Assembly (NCBI RefSeq): GCF_004346265.1
Contig: NZ_SMAP01000002.1
Coordinates: 186,001-250,000 of the forward strand
DNA from: Thermomonas haemolytica
GTDB lineage: Bacteria > Pseudomonadota > Gammaproteobacteria > Xanthomonadales > Xanthomonadaceae
Direction of reading: 5' to 3'
DNA: 64,000 nucleotides
Below the pieces are notes generated by a model. The model ran no database searches. It saw only the letters and a list, made by a program, of their open reading frames with translations, and was not told where the DNA came from. Of this stretch, positions 17,627 through 27,500 are shown one piece after another (positions within the stretch are counted from its first letter, which is position 1; each line of letters begins with the position of its first letter). Both the position numbers and the translations under genes were made by a program.

Positions 17627-19321
17627 TCAGCGCTTCATCGAGGCGAAGAACTCGTCGTTCGACTTGGTGTTCTTCATCTTGTCGAGCAGGAACTCCATCG
17701 CCGCGATCTCGTCCATCGGGTGCAGCAGCTTGCGCAGGATCCAGATCTTCTGCAGCAAGTCCGGCTCGATCAGCAGATCCTCGCGGCGGGTGCCGGAGAG
17801 ATTGACCGCGATCGCCGGGTACACGCGCTTTTCGGTGATGCGGCGGTCGAGGTGGATTTCGCTGTTGCCGGTGCCCTTGAATTCCTCGTAGATCACCTTG
17901 TCCATCGCGCTGCCGGTGTCCACCAGCGCGGTGGCGATGATGGTCAGGCTGCCGCCTTCCTCGACGTTGCGCGCGGCGCCGAAGAAGCGCTTCGGGCGAT
18001 GCAGGGCATTCGCATCGACGCCGCCGGTGAGCACCTTGCCGCTGCTGGGCAGCACGTTGTTGTAGGCGCGCGCCAGGCGGGTGATGGAGTCGAGCAGGAT
18101 CACCACGTCCTTCTTGTGTTCGACCAGGCGCTTGGCGCGCTCGATCACCATCTCCGCGACCTGCACGTGGCGCGCCGCCGGCTCGTCGAAGGTGGAGCTG
18201 ATGACCTCGCCGCGCACCGTGCGCTGCATCTCGGTCACTTCCTCCGGGCGCTCGTCGATCAGCAGCACGATCAGGTGCACGTCCGGGTGGTTGTAGGTGA
18301 TGGCGCTGGCGATCTGCTGCATCATCATCGTCTTGCCGGCCTTCGGCGGGCTGACGATCAGCGAGCGCTGGCCCTTGCCCTGCGGGGCCATGAGATCAAG
18401 GATGCGGCCGGTGATGTCCTCGCTGGAGCCGTCGCCGCGCTCCAGCTTGAAGCGCTTGCGCGGGAACAGCGGGGTGAGGTTCTCGAACAGGGTCTTGTTC
18501 TTGCTCGCTTCCAGCGGCTCGCCGTTGATGGTGTCGACGATGTTCAGCGCGAAATAGCGCTCGCCGTCCTTCGGCCAGCGGATGCGGCCGGAGACGTGGT
18601 CGCCGGTGCGCAGATTGAAGCGGCGGATCTGCGACGGGCTGATGTAGGTGTCGTCCGGGCCGGCCAGGTAGCTGGCCTCGGCCGCGCGCAGGAAACCGAA
18701 GCCGTCGGGCAGGATCTCCAGCACGCCGTCGGCCTGCACGCCTTCGCCGTGGCGGGTGAGCACCTTCAGGATCGCGAAGATGATGTCCTGCTTGCGCGCG
18801 CGCGCCACGCCCTCGCTGATCGAGAGCTGGTCGGCGATCTCCAGCAGCTTGTAGGCGGGCATCCGCTTGAGGTCGCCCAGGGTGTAGGTGGGGAAGCCTT
18901 CCGGCACCTGCGGGTGCGGGCGTGGGACGAAGGGCTCGCCATTGCCGCCGTCGTCGGGCATGCCGCCGGCTTCGCGCTGGCGTTCGCGCTGGCGCTCGCG
19001 GCGGTTCTTGAAGCGTTCGCGGCGGCTCATGCGGTGGCCGCCCTCGCGTGGCTGGCCGCCGTCCTGCGACGCGCCGTCCTGTGCCGGCGGGTCGCCAGCG
19101 GGCGGGCGCGCGGCCTGCGGTGCGTCAGGGGCCTCCGCCTGGCGCGCGGGCGCGGGGGCGGAAGCATTCGCGGCGGCATCCGGGGCCGGCGCGGGTGCCG
19201 GCGGCGGGGCGTCGCCGAAGCTCATCTCCGGCTGTTCGGGGCTGCGGGGCTTGGCCACGCGGGTCTTGCGCGCGCGCTTCTCGGCGACTTCGCCGGTGGC
19301 GTCGTTGGTGGTGTCGGACAA
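17627..19321 (-). CDS. rho: Transcription termination factor Rho
   Basis: Rho is the hexameric RNA helicase that releases untranslated transcripts. The Rho core starts near [24 protein letters not shown] and includes the RNA-binding cold-shock-like part (GFGFLRAAE), P-loop [25 protein letters not shown] and the R-loop [10 protein letters not shown]. Ahead of it is about 145 residues absent from E. coli Rho (419 aa), rich in Pro, Ala and Asp, then an Arg-rich run of RxERxRERQRE type. The start is set at a TTG (19321-19319), preceded by GAGGATT, giving [11 protein letters not shown] and 564 residues; no suitable ATG fits. Long N-terminal insertions occur in related Rho proteins. Confidence 0.9.
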   Translation of the reverse strand: MSDTTNDATGEVAEKRARKTRVAKPRSPEQPEMSFGDAPPPAPAPAPDAAANASAPAPARQAEAPDAPQAARPPAGDPPAQDGASQDGGQPREGGHRMSRRERFKNRRERQRERQREAGGMPDDGGNGEPFVPRPHPQVPEGFPTYTLGDLKRMPAYKLLEIADQLSISEGVARARKQDIIFAILKVLTRHGEGVQADGVLEILPDGFGFLRAAEASYLAGPDDTYISPSQIRRFNLRTGDHVSGRIRWPKDGERYFALNIVDTINGEPLEASKNKTLFENLTPLFPRKRFKLERGDGSSEDITGRILDLMAPQGKGQRSLIVSPPKAGKTMMMQQIASAITYNHPDVHLIVLLIDERPEEVTEMQRTVRGEVISSTFDEPAARHVQVAEMVIERAKRLVEHKKDVVILLDSITRLARAYNNVLPSSGKVLTGGVDANALHRPKRFFGAARNVEEGGSLTIIATALVDTGSAMDKVIYEEFKGTGNSEIHLDRRITEKRVYPAIAVNLSGTRREDLLIEPDLLQKIWILRKLLHPMDEIAAMEFLLDKMKNTKSNDEFFASMKR

Positions 19322-19518
19322 GGGGGAATCCTCGCTATGGTGGCGAGCGTCCGCGTCGCGCGGACGGGGTCGTGGGAATGGATCAGAAGGAGGTGCGGCG
19401 CGCCAGGCTGGCGGGGGGATCGGCACCGGGACGGCGGAAAACTAGCACCCGCGCGGCATTGCGTGCAAGTTCGGGGAGACGCCTGCCCCTGCGCACGTGG
19501 CAGGGGCAGGCCGGAAAT

Positions 19519-19536
19519 GGGGCCGCTTACGGCCCC
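19519..19536 (-). terminator. Hairpin after trxA
   Basis: GGGGCCG and CGGCCCC form a 7-bp stem with a CTTA loop, 26 bp past the trxA stop. On the minus strand it is followed by ATTTCC, a weak T-run. Confidence 0.5.
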
Positions 19537-19561
19537 GTGAGGCCGGCGGGATGGGCGGCGC

Positions 19562-19888
19562 TCAGAGCGCCTTGTCGAGCATCTGCGCGAGCTGGGCCTT
19601 GCCGACCGCGCCGATCTGCTGGCTGTGGATCTGGCCGCCCTTGAACACCAGCAGCATCGGGATGCTGCGCACGTGGTACTTCATCGCGGTGGCCTGGTTC
19701 TGGTCCACGTCCACCTTCACCACCTTGGCCTTGCCGGCGTAGTCGGCGGCCAGCTGGTCCAGCGCCGGCGCGATCATCTTGCACGGGCCGCACCAGGGCG
19801 CCCAGAAGTCCACCAGCACCGGCACGTCGGAGGCCAGGACCTGGGCGTCGAAATCGGCATCGGTGGCATGCAGCACGGTGTTGCTCAT
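19562..19888 (-). CDS. trxA: Thioredoxin 1
   Basis: A 108-residue cytoplasmic thioredoxin with active site WCGPC at residues 32-36, the [15 protein letters not shown] helix start, the cis-proline region [11 protein letters not shown] and a normal C-terminus. It reduces protein disulfides using thioredoxin reductase. It lies upstream of rho on the same strand and opposite rhlB, a neighbourhood known from related bacteria. Confidence 0.97.
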   Translation of the reverse strand: MSNTVLHATDADFDAQVLASDVPVLVDFWAPWCGPCKMIAPALDQLAADYAGKAKVVKVDVDQNQATAMKYHVRSIPMLLVFKGGQIHSQQIGAVGKAQLAQMLDKAL

Positions 19889-20104
19889 GGGGGCTCCAGA
19901 TGGGAAGGGCGCGGCGAACGGCGCGCGGATGTTAAACTCGGGGGGATTGGCCGGGGTTCCAAGTGTTCGCCCCGTGCCCGTGCCGGGAATGACCAGCCCC
20001 GGAATCCTCCCGGCAGTCTGCGCGGCTGCCCCCATCATGACAAGTGGCCGAGTGCAACGCGACGTTCCGGCCCGCGTGCATCCGCCGCCCTCGAGGCCGT
20101 ATCC

Positions 20105-21817
20105 GTGTCCGACAAGCCCCTGACCGACATCACCTTTTCCTCGTTCGACCTGCACCCGGCCCTGCTCGCCGGGCTGGAAGGCGCCGGCTTCACCCGCTGC
20201 ACCCCGATCCAGGCGATGACCCTGCCCGTGGCGCTGGCCGGCGGCGACGTCGCCGGCCAGGCCCAGACCGGCACCGGCAAGACCCTGGCCTTCCTGGTCG
20301 CGGTCATCAACCGCCTGCTGACCCGCCCGGCGCTGGCCGACCGGACGCCTGCGGACCCGCGCGCGCTGATCCTGGCGCCCACCCGCGAGCTGGCCATCCA
20401 GATCCACAAGGACGCGGTGAAGTTCGCCTCCGACCTCGGCCTGAAGTTCGCGCTGGTGTACGGCGGCGTCGATTACGACAAGCAGCGCGAGCTGCTGCAG
20501 GCCGGCGCCGACGTGATCATCGCCACCCCCGGGCGCCTGATCGACTACGTCAAGCAGCACAAGGTGGTGAGCCTGCACGCCTGCGAGATCTGCGTGCTGG
20601 ACGAGGCCGACCGCATGTTCGACCTCGGCTTCATCAAGGACATCCGCTTCCTGCTGCGGCGCATGCCCGAGCGCACCACCCGCCAGACCCTGCTGTTCTC
20701 GGCCACCTTGAGCCACCGCGTGCTGGAGCTGGCCTACGAGCACATGAACGAGCCGCAGAAGCTGGTGGTGGAGGCCGAGACCGTCACCGCCGCGCGCGTG
20801 CGCCAGAAGCTGTACTACCCGGCCGACGAGGAGAAGCTGCCGCTGCTGCTGGGCCTGCTCTCGCGCAGCGAGGGCGCGCGCACGATGGTGTTCGTCAACA
20901 CCAAGGCGTTCGTGGAGCGCGTCGCGCGTGCGCTGGAGAAGGCCGGCTACCGGGTCGGCGTGCTGTCCGGCGACGTGCCGCAGAAGAAGCGCGAGTCGCT
21001 GCTGAAGAAGTTCCAGGCCGGCCAGCTGGAGATCCTGGTCGCCACCGACGTGGCCGCGCGCGGCCTGCACATCGACGGCATCAAGTACGTCTACAACTAC
21101 GACCTGCCGTTCGACGCCGAGGACTACGTGCACCGCATCGGGCGCACTGCGCGCCTGGGCGAGGAAGGCGATGCCATCAGCTTCGCCTGCGAGCGCTACG
21201 CGATGTCGCTGCCCGACATCGAGGCCTACATCGAACAGAAGATCCCGTCCGAGCCGGTCACCGCCGAGCTGCTGACCGCGCTGCCGCGCAAGCCGCGCGA
21301 GGGCGTGGAGGCCAACGCCGAGGAAGGCGAGAGCATCGGCGAGATCTTCAAGGAAGTGCGCGAGGCCCGCGCCGCCGAGGACGCCAGGCGCGGCGGTGGC
21401 CGCGGTAGCCGCAGCGGCGAGCGTTCCGGCGAGCGCCGCAGTGGCGGGCGCGGTGGCGAAGGACGCGGCGAGGGCCGTGGCCCGCGCCCGCCGCGCAAGC
21501 CGCGCGCGGCAGATGCGGAGACAGTGGAAGCCGGCGCGCAAGCCGCGCTTGCGCCGGCACCCGCCAAGCCGGCCGCCGCCGAAGGCGAGGCGCCCGCACG
21601 CAAGCGCCGCCGCCGTCGCCGCGGGCGTCCCATCGAGGGCGGCGAGGCCGCCGCGGCGCAGGCGCAGGGCCAACCGTCCCGCCCCGACGCGCCGAAGTAC
21701 GTGCCGGCGAACAAGGCGGCGTCGAGCGCGCCTGCGGCCGGCAAGCCCTCGCTGCTCAAGCGCATCGGCCGCGGCCTGAAGTCGCTGGTCTGGCGCGGCC
21801 CGGCCGGCCCGCACTGA
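20105..21817 (+). CDS. rhlB: DEAD-box RNA helicase RhlB-like with long basic tail
   Basis: RhlB unwinds RNA for the degradosome. The 570-residue protein contains the Q motif (FTRCTPIQ), AQTGTGKT at residues 53-60, [21 protein letters not shown] and the helicase C domain ending [10 protein letters not shown]. From about residue 410 it carries a Gly/Arg- and Lys/Arg-rich tail ([11 protein letters not shown] region), longer than in E. coli (421 aa total) and probably disordered RNA-binding. The start is GTG 20105; the frame runs further upstream without conserved sequence. It is divergent from trxA. Confidence 0.92.
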   Translation: MSDKPLTDITFSSFDLHPALLAGLEGAGFTRCTPIQAMTLPVALAGGDVAGQAQTGTGKTLAFLVAVINRLLTRPALADRTPADPRALILAPTRELAIQIHKDAVKFASDLGLKFALVYGGVDYDKQRELLQAGADVIIATPGRLIDYVKQHKVVSLHACEICVLDEADRMFDLGFIKDIRFLLRRMPERTTRQTLLFSATLSHRVLELAYEHMNEPQKLVVEAETVTAARVRQKLYYPADEEKLPLLLGLLSRSEGARTMVFVNTKAFVERVARALEKAGYRVGVLSGDVPQKKRESLLKKFQAGQLEILVATDVAARGLHIDGIKYVYNYDLPFDAEDYVHRIGRTARLGEEGDAISFACERYAMSLPDIEAYIEQKIPSEPVTAELLTALPRKPREGVEANAEEGESIGEIFKEVREARAAEDARRGGGRGSRSGERSGERRSGGRGGEGRGEGRGPRPPRKPRAADAETVEAGAQAALAPAPAKPAAAEGEAPARKRRRRRRGRPIEGGEAAAAQAQGQPSRPDAPKYVPANKAASSAPAAGKPSLLKRIGRGLKSLVWRGPAGPH

Positions 21818-21918
21818 GCGCACGCCACGCGCAGCCGCGCCCGCCGCGTCGCCGGGTGGCGCTGGCCGCCGGCGACGCTGGCGGCGATACTGGTGCCCCT
21901 TTCGGATAGCCTGTGCGC

Positions 21919-22608
21919 ATGCCGGTCCTGCGGTTCGACAACGTCAGCAAGCACTATCCCGGCGGCCACGCCGCGCTGGCCGAGGTGAGCTTTGCCGTGG
22001 AGCCGGGCGAGATGCTGTTCGTCACCGGCCGTTCCGGCGCCGGCAAGAGCACCCTGCTCAAGCTGATCCAGCTGGCCGAGCGGCCCAGCCGCGGCGCGGT
22101 GCTGTTCGAGGAGCGCAACCTGGCGCGCGTGCGCGGCGGCGGCATCGCCCGCCACCGGCGCGAGGTCGGCGTGGTGTACCAGAACCACCAGCTGCTGGCC
22201 GACCGCAGCGTGGCCGACAACGTGGCGCTGCCGCTGGTGCTGCGCGGGATCGCGCGTGGCGAGATCGGCAAGCGCGTGCGCAGCCTGCTCGACAAGCTGG
22301 GGCTGGCCGCGCGCGCCGGCGCCCTGCCCGGCCAGCTCTCGGCCGGCGAGCAGCAGCGGGTGGGCATCGCCCGCGCCATCATCGCCGAGCCGCGCCTGCT
22401 GATCGCCGACGAGCCCACCGGCAACCTCGACCCGGGGCTGTCGGCGGAGATCATGGACCTGTTCGCCGCCCTGCCCGAGCGCGGCACCAGCGTGCTGGTG
22501 GCCAGCCACGACCTCGCGCTGGTCAAGCGCATGCGCAAGCGCGTGCTGGTGCTGGAACAGGGGCGGCTGGTGGACGACATCGCGCCGGAGGACCTGGTCG
22601 ATGCGTGA
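21919..22608 (+). CDS. ftsE: FtsE, ATP-binding subunit of the division ABC complex
   Basis: FtsE with FtsX couples division-site ATP hydrolysis to activation of peptidoglycan hydrolases. The 229-residue protein has Walker [31 protein letters not shown], the signature [14 protein letters not shown] and Walker [17 protein letters not shown] at 21919 matches the family start [13 protein letters not shown]; a GTG six bases earlier is possible. It overlaps ftsX by 8 bp. Confidence 0.96.
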   Translation: MPVLRFDNVSKHYPGGHAALAEVSFAVEPGEMLFVTGRSGAGKSTLLKLIQLAERPSRGAVLFEERNLARVRGGGIARHRREVGVVYQNHQLLADRSVADNVALPLVLRGIARGEIGKRVRSLLDKLGLAARAGALPGQLSAGEQQRVGIARAIIAEPRLLIADEPTGNLDPGLSAEIMDLFAALPERGTSVLVASHDLALVKRMRKRVLVLEQGRLVDDIAPEDLVDA

Positions 22609-23551
22609 GCGCACCGCAGGCACGCATGCCGGCCGCTTCCGCACCTGGCTGGCGCACCACGGGTTCAGCGTGATGGCCAGCCTGGGCCGGCTGCTGCGGC
22701 GGCCGTGGTCGAGCCTGCTCACGATCGCGGTGATGGCGCTGGCGCTGGCGCTGCCGCTGGCGCTGGGGCTGGCGCTGCAGAACCTGGCGCGGCTGGACGG
22801 CGCGGTGCAGGCCGCGCACGAGGTCACGGTGTTCCTGCCGCCGGGCACCGGCGCGGGCGAGGCCGAGGCGCTGGCGCGCACGCTGCGCGCGCGGGCCGAC
22901 GTGGCGACGGTGGAGACGGTTTCGCCGGCGCAGGCGCTGGCGCGCATGCGCGAGCGCCCGGACCTGGCCGCCGCGATCGACGCCCTCGGCGAAGACGCCG
23001 CGCGCAGCGCGCTGCCGTCGGTATTGCGGGTCTCGGCGCGCGGCGACGAACGCGCGCTGGCCGCCGCGGTGCAGGCCATGCCCGGGGTCGAGCGCGTGCA
23101 GTACGACGCCGCCTGGCGCCAGCGCCTGCAGGCGTGGCTGGGCTTCGGTACGCGTATCGCGCAGGTGCTGGCGGTGCTGCTGGGCCTCGGCGCGCTGCTG
23201 GTGGTCGGCAACACCGTGCGCCTGGACATCCAGTCCCGGCACGAGGAAATCGCCGTGCTGAAGCTGCTGGGCGCCAGCGATGGCTTCGTGCGGCGGCCGT
23301 TCCTCTATCTCGGCCTGTGGTACGGACTGGCCGCCGGCGCGTTGGCGTTGGCCATCCTGGCCGCGGCGGGGCAGGCCCTGCGGGCACCGCTGGCCTCCCT
23401 CGCCGCCAGCTACGGCGGCACCTTCGCGCTGCAGGGGCTGGCCTGGCCGGAGGTCGCCGGCGTGCTCGCGGTAGCGGGCCTGCTCGGCTGGCTGGGTGCG
23501 GCCGCGGTCGCCGGCCATCATTTGCGACAGAACCGCCCGGTGGAGGGCTGA
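22601..23551 (+). CDS. ftsX: FtsX, membrane subunit of the division ABC complex
   Basis: The 316-residue protein has four membrane segments in the FtsX order: one near residue 40 ([19 protein letters not shown]), a periplasmic domain of about 100 residues ([19 protein letters not shown] to VQYDAAW), then three segments between about residues 190 and 310. The conserved [21 protein letters not shown] loop follows the second segment. The start overlaps ftsE and the stop lies directly before the next gene, so the three genes look like one operon. Confidence 0.95.
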   Translation: MRERTAGTHAGRFRTWLAHHGFSVMASLGRLLRRPWSSLLTIAVMALALALPLALGLALQNLARLDGAVQAAHEVTVFLPPGTGAGEAEALARTLRARADVATVETVSPAQALARMRERPDLAAAIDALGEDAARSALPSVLRVSARGDERALAAAVQAMPGVERVQYDAAWRQRLQAWLGFGTRIAQVLAVLLGLGALLVVGNTVRLDIQSRHEEIAVLKLLGASDGFVRRPFLYLGLWYGLAAGALALAILAAAGQALRAPLASLAASYGGTFALQGLAWPEVAGVLAVAGLLGWLGAAAVAGHHLRQNRPVEG

Positions 23552-23552
23552 C

Positions 23553-24389
23553 ATGGCCGACAAGCACGATCTTCGCCACGTGGTCAGCGACGCCCCGCGG
23601 GTGATGGTGGTCGATGGCAGCAAGCTGGTGCGCAAGCTGATCGGCGACACCCTGCGCAAGGAATTGCCGGGTGCGCAGGTGATCGGCTGCGGCGGCATCG
23701 CCGAGGCGCGCCAGGCGCTGCAGGACGGCGCGGTGGACCTGGTCACCACCGCGCTGGTGCTGCCCGACGGCGACGGCCTGGCGCTGGCGCGCAGCGTGCG
23801 CGAGGCGGCCGGCCAGGCCTACGTGCCGGTGATCGTGGTCTCCGGCAGCGCGCAGGAAGCGCTGGAGGCGCGCGCCTTCAGCGAGGACATCACCGACTAC
23901 TTCGACAAGTCGCTCGGCCAGGACGCGCTGGCCGCGTTCATCCGCGGCTACGTGCACCCGGCCCCGATCGAGGGCGCGCGCGTGCTGTACGTGGAGGACA
24001 GCAAGGTGGTGGCGGTGGCCACCAAGCGCATGCTGGAGCGGCACGGCCTGCAGGTGCTGCACATGATTTCCGCGGAGGACGCGCTGGAGCACCTGCACCG
24101 TTTCCTCGGCCGCAGCGACGGCGACGTCGGTGCCGACCTGGTGCTCAGCGACGTGTACCTCAAGGGCGCGCTGTCCGGGCGCGACCTGCTCAACCAGATC
24201 CGCGCGGTGTTCCGCTACGGCAAGCGCCGCCTGCCGATGGTGATGATGACCGGCGACGACAACCGCGACAACCAGGCCGCGCTGCTGCGCGAAGGCGCCA
24301 ACGACCTCGTGCTGAAGCCGATCGAGGAGCGCCTGCTGGTGACCAAGGTGCTGTTCCAGCTGCGGCTGGCGCGGATCAAGCAGGAGTAA
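23553..24389 (+). CDS. Double-receiver response regulator, first receiver degenerate
   Basis: The 278-residue protein consists of two response-regulator receiver domains and no output domain. In the first (about 14-130) the phosphoacceptor position is Ala67 (DLVTTALVLPDGDG), although the switch Ser and Lys119 remain, so it is likely not phosphorylated. The second (about 142-278) has the complete set: E148/D149, phosphoacceptor D200 (LVLSDVYL), Thr in MMTGDD and Lys in LVLKP. It follows ftsX by a single base. Its partner kinase is not in the window. A role in division signalling is suggested only by the neighbourhood. Confidence 0.87.
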   Translation: MADKHDLRHVVSDAPRVMVVDGSKLVRKLIGDTLRKELPGAQVIGCGGIAEARQALQDGAVDLVTTALVLPDGDGLALARSVREAAGQAYVPVIVVSGSAQEALEARAFSEDITDYFDKSLGQDALAAFIRGYVHPAPIEGARVLYVEDSKVVAVATKRMLERHGLQVLHMISAEDALEHLHRFLGRSDGDVGADLVLSDVYLKGALSGRDLLNQIRAVFRYGKRRLPMVMMTGDDNRDNQAALLREGANDLVLKPIEERLLVTKVLFQLRLARIKQE

Positions 24390-24390
24390 G

Positions 24391-24542
24391 GGAAGGTCTG
24401 AACAACGCCATCCAGGCGTTGTCAGCCCACGCCGAGTCCGGCACAGGTCCGGACTCGGCTCGCACGCATCAATCACTTATGTGATTGATGCGTGGCCGGC
24501 CATCCATGGCCGGCGGGAACCTCTGAGTTGTTCAGAGGTTCC
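24391..24542. repeat. MITE-like structured repeat, copy 2 (intact)
   Basis: A 152-bp repeat, about 92% identical to copy 1. Inverted termini GGAAGGTCTGAACAAC and its near-complement enclose five hairpins: AACGCC/GGCGTT (24404-24420), GCCGAGTCCGG/CCGGACTCGGC (24431-24459), a perfect 13-bp stem at 24464-24493, GCCGGCCAT/ATGGCCGGC (24495-24514) and an 11-bp stem GGAACCTCTGA/TCAGAGGTTCC (24516-24542). It begins 2 bp after the plus-strand response-regulator stop and ends 14 bp before the minus-strand tamB stop, so it may act as a two-way terminator. No clear target duplication is present here. Confidence 0.88.
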
Positions 24543-24556
24543 TAGCGCGGTGCGCC

Positions 24557-27500
24557 TCATTTCTCCGTACGCCAGTTGATCGAGGCGCGGTTCTCGACCG
24601 TGCTGGATTCCACCTGGATGTCGAAGCCCTTGCGCAGCAGGTACTTCAGGGTCACCACCTGGCCGGTGCCGAGCAGCGACACGCCGTAGCTGACGTACAG
24701 CCGCGGCGAGAGGTACTTGCCCACGCCCAGCACGTCGCCGCCGAGCGCGCGCGAGTTGCTCACGCCGGCATCGTCCAGCCCGATGCGCGCGCCCAGCTGC
24801 GCGGTGAGCAGACCGACGCCGGTGTTGAGCGCGGATTTGGCCAGGTCCACCTGCTGCAGCTCGCTGCGGTTCAGGCTGGGCAGCGGGCGGCCGAGGGTGA
24901 GGTAGGCCAGCGCCTCGGACTGGCTCATCGCCGGGTTCGACCACACGCTGGCCTGCGGCGCGGAGGCGCGCCCCGACACCTGCACGCCGGCGGTCACCTC
25001 GCCGATCTCGCGCTCGGCGCGGATGTCCAGCCGCGGGTCGCCGATCGCTTCGTTCGACCACAGCAGGCGGCCGCGGGTGATGCGCAGGTCCTGTCCGTAG
25101 GCGCGGTAGCGGCCGCCGACGTCGAGCGCACCGGTGGCACGCACCTCACTGCCGGGCAGCTGGCGCACGCGCAGGCTGCCGCCGAGGGTGCCGGCCAGGC
25201 CATAGCCGTCCAGCTTCACCGCATCGCCCACCGTCAGCGTGAGGTCGAGGTCCAGCGGCAGCGGGGCGCGGGCGGCCTGCTGCGGATCGGCCGGGTCCAG
25301 CACCACCACGTCCGGTGAGGGCGCCACGGCCATGTCCAACCGCTCCAGATGCAGGTTCGCCTCCGGCACGGCCACGCTGCCGCGCACCTGCAGCGGGGTG
25401 CCGGCGCGGTAGTCCACCTGGATGTCGGGCGAGGCGAGCAGGCGCAGCTGGCGGGTGTCGGCCAGCAGCACGCGGGTGCCGCGCAGCGTCAGTTGCAGCG
25501 GGGTGTCGGCGTCCTGCCAGTCGAGGCGGCCGTCGATCTGCAGCGGGCCCTGGCCGCTGCCGAGGCGGCCGGCGATGCGCGCGCTGCCGTCTGCCTGCGC
25601 CTGCAGCTGCACGTCGCCGTCCTGCAGGGCGATGCCCAGCGCCGGCAGTTCCGCGGCGAAGCGTTGCAGGCGCGCATTGCCCGCAAGCTGCGGCTTGCCG
25701 CGGGTGCCGCCGAGGCTCACATCCACGTCCAGCGCACCGCTGGGCTCCACCAGGTCGGGCGAGAACAGTTCCAGCCAGCCGAGTTCGCGCACGCTGGCTT
25801 GCAGCTGACCGGACAGCGGCGCAGGCGCGTCCCAGCCGGTGGTAAAGCGGGCATCGAGGCGGCCGCCGGAGTCCAGCCCGGCGGTGATGCGGGCCTCGAT
25901 CCGCTGCGGGTCGAGGCTGGCGGCCAGCGTCAGGTCGCGATACGCGAACAAGGCGCGGCGCGCGCGTGCGCTGTTGCGCAGGCCACCGCTGGCCGAGGCG
26001 AGGTTGGCGCTGGCGCGCCACGCGCCGCCCTGCGGGCGCAGCTGCGCGGTGAGGTCCAGGGTGCCTTCGAAGGCCCAGCGGCGGCCGTCCTCGCGGCGCG
26101 GCAGCCAGTCGCCGAGCAGGGCCAGCGGCAGCGCCTCGCCGCGCAGGTCCAGCCCGCGGCGCGGCCAGTCGCCCTGCACGCACAGCGTGCCGCCGCCGGC
26201 TGCGGCCAGGCAAGCCTCGGACAGCGCGCCGCTGCGGCCATCCCAAGCCCAGCGCGCCGGCTGCCGCAGCGTCCACGCCGCCGCCTGCGCGGGCGCGAGC
26301 GTGAGGGTCGCCAGCGTGCCGTCCCAGCGCGCGCCCTGCCGGCGCGCTTGCGCGGACAGCGCCAGGCGGCCGGCCTCGCCGCGCGCCTCGGCGTCCAGCT
26401 GCAGGCGCTCGACCGCGCCGCGCAGGCGGGCGTGCAGGGTGTCCAGCGGCAGGCCGGCCTGCACGCCACTGGCCTCGAGGCGCAGATCGCCGTCGCCGGC
26501 CCGCCACGGCAGCCGGCCCTGCGCCTGCACGCGGCTGGCGCGGTAGGCGCCGAAGGCGAGGTCGCTGCCGGCAAGATCCACCGCGATGTCCGGCGCGGTG
26601 CGCGCGCCGCGCAGTGCCAGCGTGCCGCGCAGCACGCCGCGAGCGCCCGGCAGCAGGTCGTCCAGGCGCAGCGGGGCGAGGCTGGCCGTCACCGCGACGG
26701 TGGTGTCCACGCTGCCGCGCGCGTCGATCCGGCTGCCGCCGAGGGTGAGCGCAAGCTGCCCGCGGTAGGCATCGCCGTCGATCGCGGCGTCGGCATGCCC
26801 GGCCAGCGCGCGCCCGCGCAGGCGGCCGCCGAGGTCGCGCGCCTGCAGCTCGGCGCGCAGCCGGCCGTCGGCGCGGAGGCCGCCGCGGCTGCGCAGTTCG
26901 CCGCGGAGCGCGCCCGGCCAGTCCGGCGCGAAGTAACCGGGATCGAACCCGGCCAGCGTGGCCTGCGCCGTCCATGCCAGCGCCGGCGTCCACGCCAGCG
27001 CGCCGGTGGCCTCCAGCCGGCCCTGCGGCATCGTCGCCGTAAGGCGCGTCACCTGCATCCGGTCCATGTCGCCGGTGCTGGTGAGCTCCACCTCCGCGCG
27101 CTCGTTGCCGCGCAGCAGGCGCAGCTGGCCCTGCAGCGCCCAGCGCTGCAGCTGGCCGGCCACGCCAAGATCGGCATCGCCGCGCAGGGTGGTGCGGCCG
27201 TCGGCGCTGTTCCAGTGCAGGCCGCGCGCGTTCAGCGCCAGCCGCACCGCGGCATGGGCGGGATCGCGCAGGTCGGCGCTGCCGTTGGCGGTGACGCGGC
27301 CGCCGAAGGCATCCAGCACCAGCGGCTGCAGCTGCAGCTGCTGGTCCTGCAGGCGCAGCCGCGAGGGTTGCAGGACGAAGGCGCGATCGCCCTGGTGCAG
27401 CGCGCCCTGCAGCTGCGCGTCGCCGCCGTCGCCGCGCGCGCTGAGCGAGAACCGCAGTGGAGTGGCGGGCGTGGCCGCGCCCAGAAGCAGGCCCAGGTCC

